Origin: Flavobacterium sp. ASV13
Lineage (GTDB): Bacteria; Bacteroidota; Bacteroidia; Flavobacteriales; Flavobacteriaceae
Reading direction: 5' to 3'
NCBI RefSeq assembly: GCF_000745775.1
Contig: NZ_JQJY01000004.1
Span: forward strand, 558,001 to 622,000
Length of the DNA stretch: 64,000 bases
In this document: one piece after another, positions 61,010 to 64,000 of the stretch
Layout: every line of letters starts with the position of its first letter
Position numbering within the stretch: the stretch's first letter is position 1
Notes under the pieces: generated by a model
Told to the model about the DNA's origin: nothing
What the model saw: only the letters and a program-made list of their open reading frames with translations
Database searches by the model: none
Translations under genes and position numbers: made by a program

Positions 61010-64000
61010 ATGAAAAAAGCCCTACTACTACTCTTTTTGAGCGTTTTTTTAACAAAAACGTATGCTCAAGACTACTTCCCTGTTAATGAAAGTGTGCACA
61101 ACAAAAGTAAAAATTACACTGTTTTTACGAATGCCACTATTTATGTAAGTCCAACTCAAAAAATTGAAAAAGGAACGTTGCTTATCCAGGACGGAAAAGT
61201 AGTTTCTGTTGGAACTAATATTGCAATTCCAAAAAACAGCATCACAATTGATCTGACAGGAAAAACAATTTACCCATCATTTATTGATATTTATACCAGT
61301 TTTGGAATCGAAAAACCAAAAGGAAACATGACTCCAGGACGCAGCCGTAATCCTCTTTACGATACAAAAAGAACTGGTTTTTACTGGAACGAAAGTGTAA
61401 GACCTGAAGTAAACGGTTATGAAACTTTTAAATATGATCAGCCAAAAGCTGATGAGTTTTTGAAAGCTGGTTTTGGTGTTGTTGGAACTCACGTACCTGA
61501 CGGAATTGCTCAGGGATCTGGAGCTCTTGTTGCTTTGAACAACGAAAACAACTCTAAACAAATTATTTCAAACAAATTAACAAATCACTTTGCTTTTACA
61601 AAAAGCGCCTTGACAAATCAGCAATATCCAAGTTCTTTAATGGGAATGATGGCATTGCTTCGCCAAATGTATCTGGACTTAGATTGGTACAAAAAAGGAA
61701 ATTCTGAAACTAAAGATTTATCGTTAGAAGCATTAGCAAACAATGAAAAACTGGTTCAGATTTTTGCAACAGAAGACAAATTAAACAGTTTAAGAGCTTC
61801 AAAAATTGCAAAAGAATTTGGTTTAAACTACGTTTTAAAAGGAAGCGGAAATGAATTCGAAAGAATTGAAGAAATTAAAGGAACAAATGCAAAATTTATT
61901 ATTCCGATTAGTTTCCCAGATGCATACGATGTTTCGAATCCGTATTTATCAAACCAAATTGAATTGGCTGATATGCGTTTCTGGAATCAGGCGCCAACGA
62001 ACTTAAAAGTTCTTTCGGATAACGGAATTGTTTTCGCCTTGACGACTGACAAATTAAAGAAAATTGAAGATTTTAAACCGAATTTATTAAAAGCGATAAA
62101 ATACGGTTTTGACAAAACAAAAGCTTTAGAAGCGTTAACTACTATTCCTGCAGCTATTTTAGGAAAAAGCGACGAAGTAGGAAGTTTGAAAACTGGAAGT
62201 TATGCAAACTTCATTATTACTTCTGGAGAAGTTTTTGACGAGAAAACGGTTTTATATGAAAACTGGGTTCAAGGAAGCAAATTTGTTGTGAATGATATCA
62301 ATGCAAAAGATATTCGCGGAAATTACGACTTGACTGTTGGAAAAGATACTTATAAATGGAAAATTGACGGAACTGCTGATGCTCAAAAATCAGAAATCAC
62401 AACTGTTGATGCTAAAAAAGTAAAAAGCACTTTTTCTATCGCAAAAAATTGGGTTTCTCTTGTAATCAAACCTGCTGATACTATTAAATCTAATTTTGCT
62501 CGTTTAACAGGATTTGTTGAAAAAGCAGATGCTTTATCTGGAAAAGCGGTTTTATCAAATGGAGACGAATTGGTTTGGAATGCAGTAAAAACGAGTCCGT
62601 TTGTTGCGGTTAAAGATACTTTAAAACCAGAAAAACCAAATCATGTAATGCCAGTAACGTATCCAAACGTTGCTTTTGGTGATACTAAAAAACAAACTGC
62701 TCAAACTTTATTATTCAAAAACGCTACAGTTTGGACGAATGAAAAAGAAGGAATTTTGACAGAAGCTGACGTTTTAATCAAAAACGGAAAAATTGCTGCT
62801 GTAGGTAAAAATCTTTCTGACGCATCGGCAACTGTAATTGATGCTAAAGGAAAACACATTACAAGCGGTATTATTGACGAGCATTCGCACATCGCGATTT
62901 CTAAAGGTGTAAATGAAAGCGGACACAACTCAACTGCTGAGGTTACAATTCAGGATGTTGTGAATTCTGAAGACATTAATATTTATAGAGATCTTGCCGG
63001 AGGTGTTACAATTTCACAATTATTACACGGTTCTGCAAACCCAATTGGTGGTCGTTCTGCAATTGTAAAATGGAAATGGGGTTCTGCTGCAGATGAAATG
63101 TTATACAAAAACCAACCAAAATTCATCAAATTTGCTTTAGGTGAAAACGTAAAACAAGCGAACTGGGGAATTGATAATCCAACTCGTTTCCCGCAAACAA
63201 GAATGGGTGTTGAACAAGTTTTTACAGATTATTTCCAATTAGCGAAAGAATATGATGAAAACTGGAAAAAATTCAATGCTGGAAATAAAAAAGGAAAAGC
63301 TCCAAGAGTAGATTTAGAATTACAGACTCTTGCTGAAATTTTAAACAAAGAGCGTTTCATTACTTGTCACTCTTATGTAGAGTCTGAAATTTTAAATTTG
63401 ATGAATGTTGCTGAGAAATTCAATTTCAGAGTAAATACTTTCACGCACATTTTAGAAGGTTACAAAGTGGCTGACAAAATGAAAGAGCACGGCGTTGGAG
63501 CTTCAACATTCTCTGATTGGTGGGCTTATAAATTTGAGGTAAACGATGCCATTCCATACAACGGACCAATTATGCACAACGAAGGTGTAGTTGTTGCTTA
63601 CAACTCTGATGATGCTGAAATGTCTCGAAGATTAAACCAAGAAGCTGCAAAAGCGGTAAAATACGGAAACGTATCTGAAGAAGATGCCTGGAAATTTGTC
63701 ACTTTAAATCCTGCGAAATTATTACATATCGATGACAAAGTAGGAAGCTTAAAAGTTGGAAAAGATGCCGATGTTGTTTTATGGAGCGAAAATCCATTGT
63801 CTATTTATGCTAAAGCTGAAAAAACAATTATTGAAGGTGTAGTTTATTTTGATATTGAAAAAGATGCTCAAAAACAATTGGCCATCACTAAAGAAAGAAA
63901 TGAATTGATTGGACAAATGCTGCAGGAAAAAAACAAAGGAAACAGCACTCAGGCGCCAACAAGAAAAGAGAAAAGAGAATATCACTGTGATACTTTAGAA
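61010..64000 (+). CDS. Two-domain exported amidohydrolase (C-terminal end outside window)
   Basis: The frame is open from the ATG at 61010 to the window end (997 codons, no stop). A signal peptide (about 1-20, ending TKTYAQ) is followed by two amidohydrolase-like halves. In the first half (about 35-430) the strand that should carry the HxH metal motif reads YPSFIDIYTSFG, so it is probably inactive. In the second half (about 560-960) the motif is present (GIIDEHSHIA), with later ligand candidates in ITCHSYVESE, TFTHILEG and the aspartate in AYNSDDAE. Both halves open with the small beta-sandwich typical of imidazolonepropionase-like enzymes. It probably hydrolyses cyclic amides or peptides in the periplasm. 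The tail is lysine-rich and ends near YHCDTLE. Confidence 0.88.
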   Translation, partial: MKKALLLLFLSVFLTKTYAQDYFPVNESVHNKSKNYTVFTNATIYVSPTQKIEKGTLLIQDGKVVSVGTNIAIPKNSITIDLTGKTIYPSFIDIYTSFGIEKPKGNMTPGRSRNPLYDTKRTGFYWNESVRPEVNGYETFKYDQPKADEFLKAGFGVVGTHVPDGIAQGSGALVALNNENNSKQIISNKLTNHFAFTKSALTNQQYPSSLMGMMALLRQMYLDLDWYKKGNSETKDLSLEALANNEKLVQIFATEDKLNSLRASKIAKEFGLNYVLKGSGNEFERIEEIKGTNAKFIIPISFPDAYDVSNPYLSNQIELADMRFWNQAPTNLKVLSDNGIVFALTTDKLKKIEDFKPNLLKAIKYGFDKTKALEALTTIPAAILGKSDEVGSLKTGSYANFIITSGEVFDEKTVLYENWVQGSKFVVNDINAKDIRGNYDLTVGKDTYKWKIDGTADAQKSEITTVDAKKVKSTFSIAKNWVSLVIKPADTIKSNFARLTGFVEKADALSGKAVLSNGDELVWNAVKTSPFVAVKDTLKPEKPNHVMPVTYPNVAFGDTKKQTAQTLLFKNATVWTNEKEGILTEADVLIKNGKIAAVGKNLSDASATVIDAKGKHITSGIIDEHSHIAISKGVNESGHNSTAEVTIQDVVNSEDINIYRDLAGGVTISQLLHGSANPIGGRSAIVKWKWGSAADEMLYKNQPKFIKFALGENVKQANWGIDNPTRFPQTRMGVEQVFTDYFQLAKEYDENWKKFNAGNKKGKAPRVDLELQTLAEILNKERFITCHSYVESEILNLMNVAEKFNFRVNTFTHILEGYKVADKMKEHGVGASTFSDWWAYKFEVNDAIPYNGPIMHNEGVVVAYNSDDAEMSRRLNQEAAKAVKYGNVSEEDAWKFVTLNPAKLLHIDDKVGSLKVGKDADVVLWSENPLSIYAKAEKTIIEGVVYFDIEKDAQKQLAITKERNELIGQMLQEKNKGNSTQAPTRKEKREYHCDTLE

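Overview
The window looks like a chromosomal segment of a Flavobacterium (family Flavobacteriaceae, phylum Bacteroidota), probably close to the F. johnsoniae group. The signs are low G+C, start codons without Shine-Dalgarno sequences, many upstream boxes of the Bacteroidota -7 form TANNTTTG, and lineage-typical genes: a cyclophilin-FKBP fusion, a DUF3276 PUR protein, a long NusB, a TonB receptor paired with a DUF4249 lipoprotein, and monomeric isocitrate dehydrogenase. I saw no tRNA, rRNA, CRISPR array or prophage. Most of the window is ordinary core chromosome; the accessory signals lie between genes and in one decayed locus near 47 kb.

Layout. 1-4000: 3' end of pepT and a YdeI-like gene, then yajC, nusB and a leucine-type dehydrogenase on the minus strand. 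4204-10315: an ABC exporter, a DUF3276 protein, three alpha/beta hydrolases, csaA, and an Rnk/GreA-like protein behind a long structured leader. 10421-16300: a minus-strand block with a cytochrome c lipoprotein, the dual immunophilin, an MFS exporter, a four-gene run (FMN reductase, exported TIM-barrel protein, archaemetzincin lipoprotein, cupin) and an IS200-like/RAYT transposase flanked by REP-like units. 17304-21065: trmD, rplS, icd. 21219-25419: TonB receptor, DUF4249 lipoprotein, GyrI-like and DinB-like proteins. 25546-33252: thiamine pyrophosphokinase, rlmF, uvrB, a prolyl oligopeptidase. 33303-37207: TerB-like protein, esterase, dipeptide epimerase with an AONS/KBL-type PLP enzyme, DUF1456 protein. 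37417-46866: sucC, gltB, gltD, lysA. 47105-48797: a broken GHKL-ATPase/PD-(D/E)XK nuclease gene. 49059-57275: an Fsr-type MFS exporter with a divergent AraC regulator, a run of small secreted or lipoprotein genes, and an ArsR regulator with two SRPBCC proteins. 57360-64000: an esterase, a YifB/ComM ATPase, a Gfo/Idh oxidoreductase and a two-domain amidohydrolase that runs off the end.

Genes that work together. gltB and gltD form glutamate synthase; with sucC, icd, the leucine-type dehydrogenase and lysA they mark central carbon and nitrogen metabolism. The dipeptide epimerase and the PLP enzyme are one transcription unit, plausibly for cell-wall peptide salvage. The TonB receptor and DUF4249 lipoprotein form an outer-membrane uptake pair. 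ArsR plus SRPBCC is a typical self-regulated cassette.

Most interesting. (1) A GHKL-ATPase/nuclease gene of defence-like architecture, inactivated by a frameshift in an A10 tract and an in-frame TAG. (2) An IS200-like/RAYT transposase with three composite two-hairpin units sharing the core AAATATNGGTAGAAAAA. (3) A 5' leader with a possible small ORF and mutually exclusive hairpins before the Rnk-like gene. (4) Mosaic intergenic inverted repeats, one holding a 20-bp palindromic insert flanked by a 5-bp direct repeat. None could be compared with databases here.
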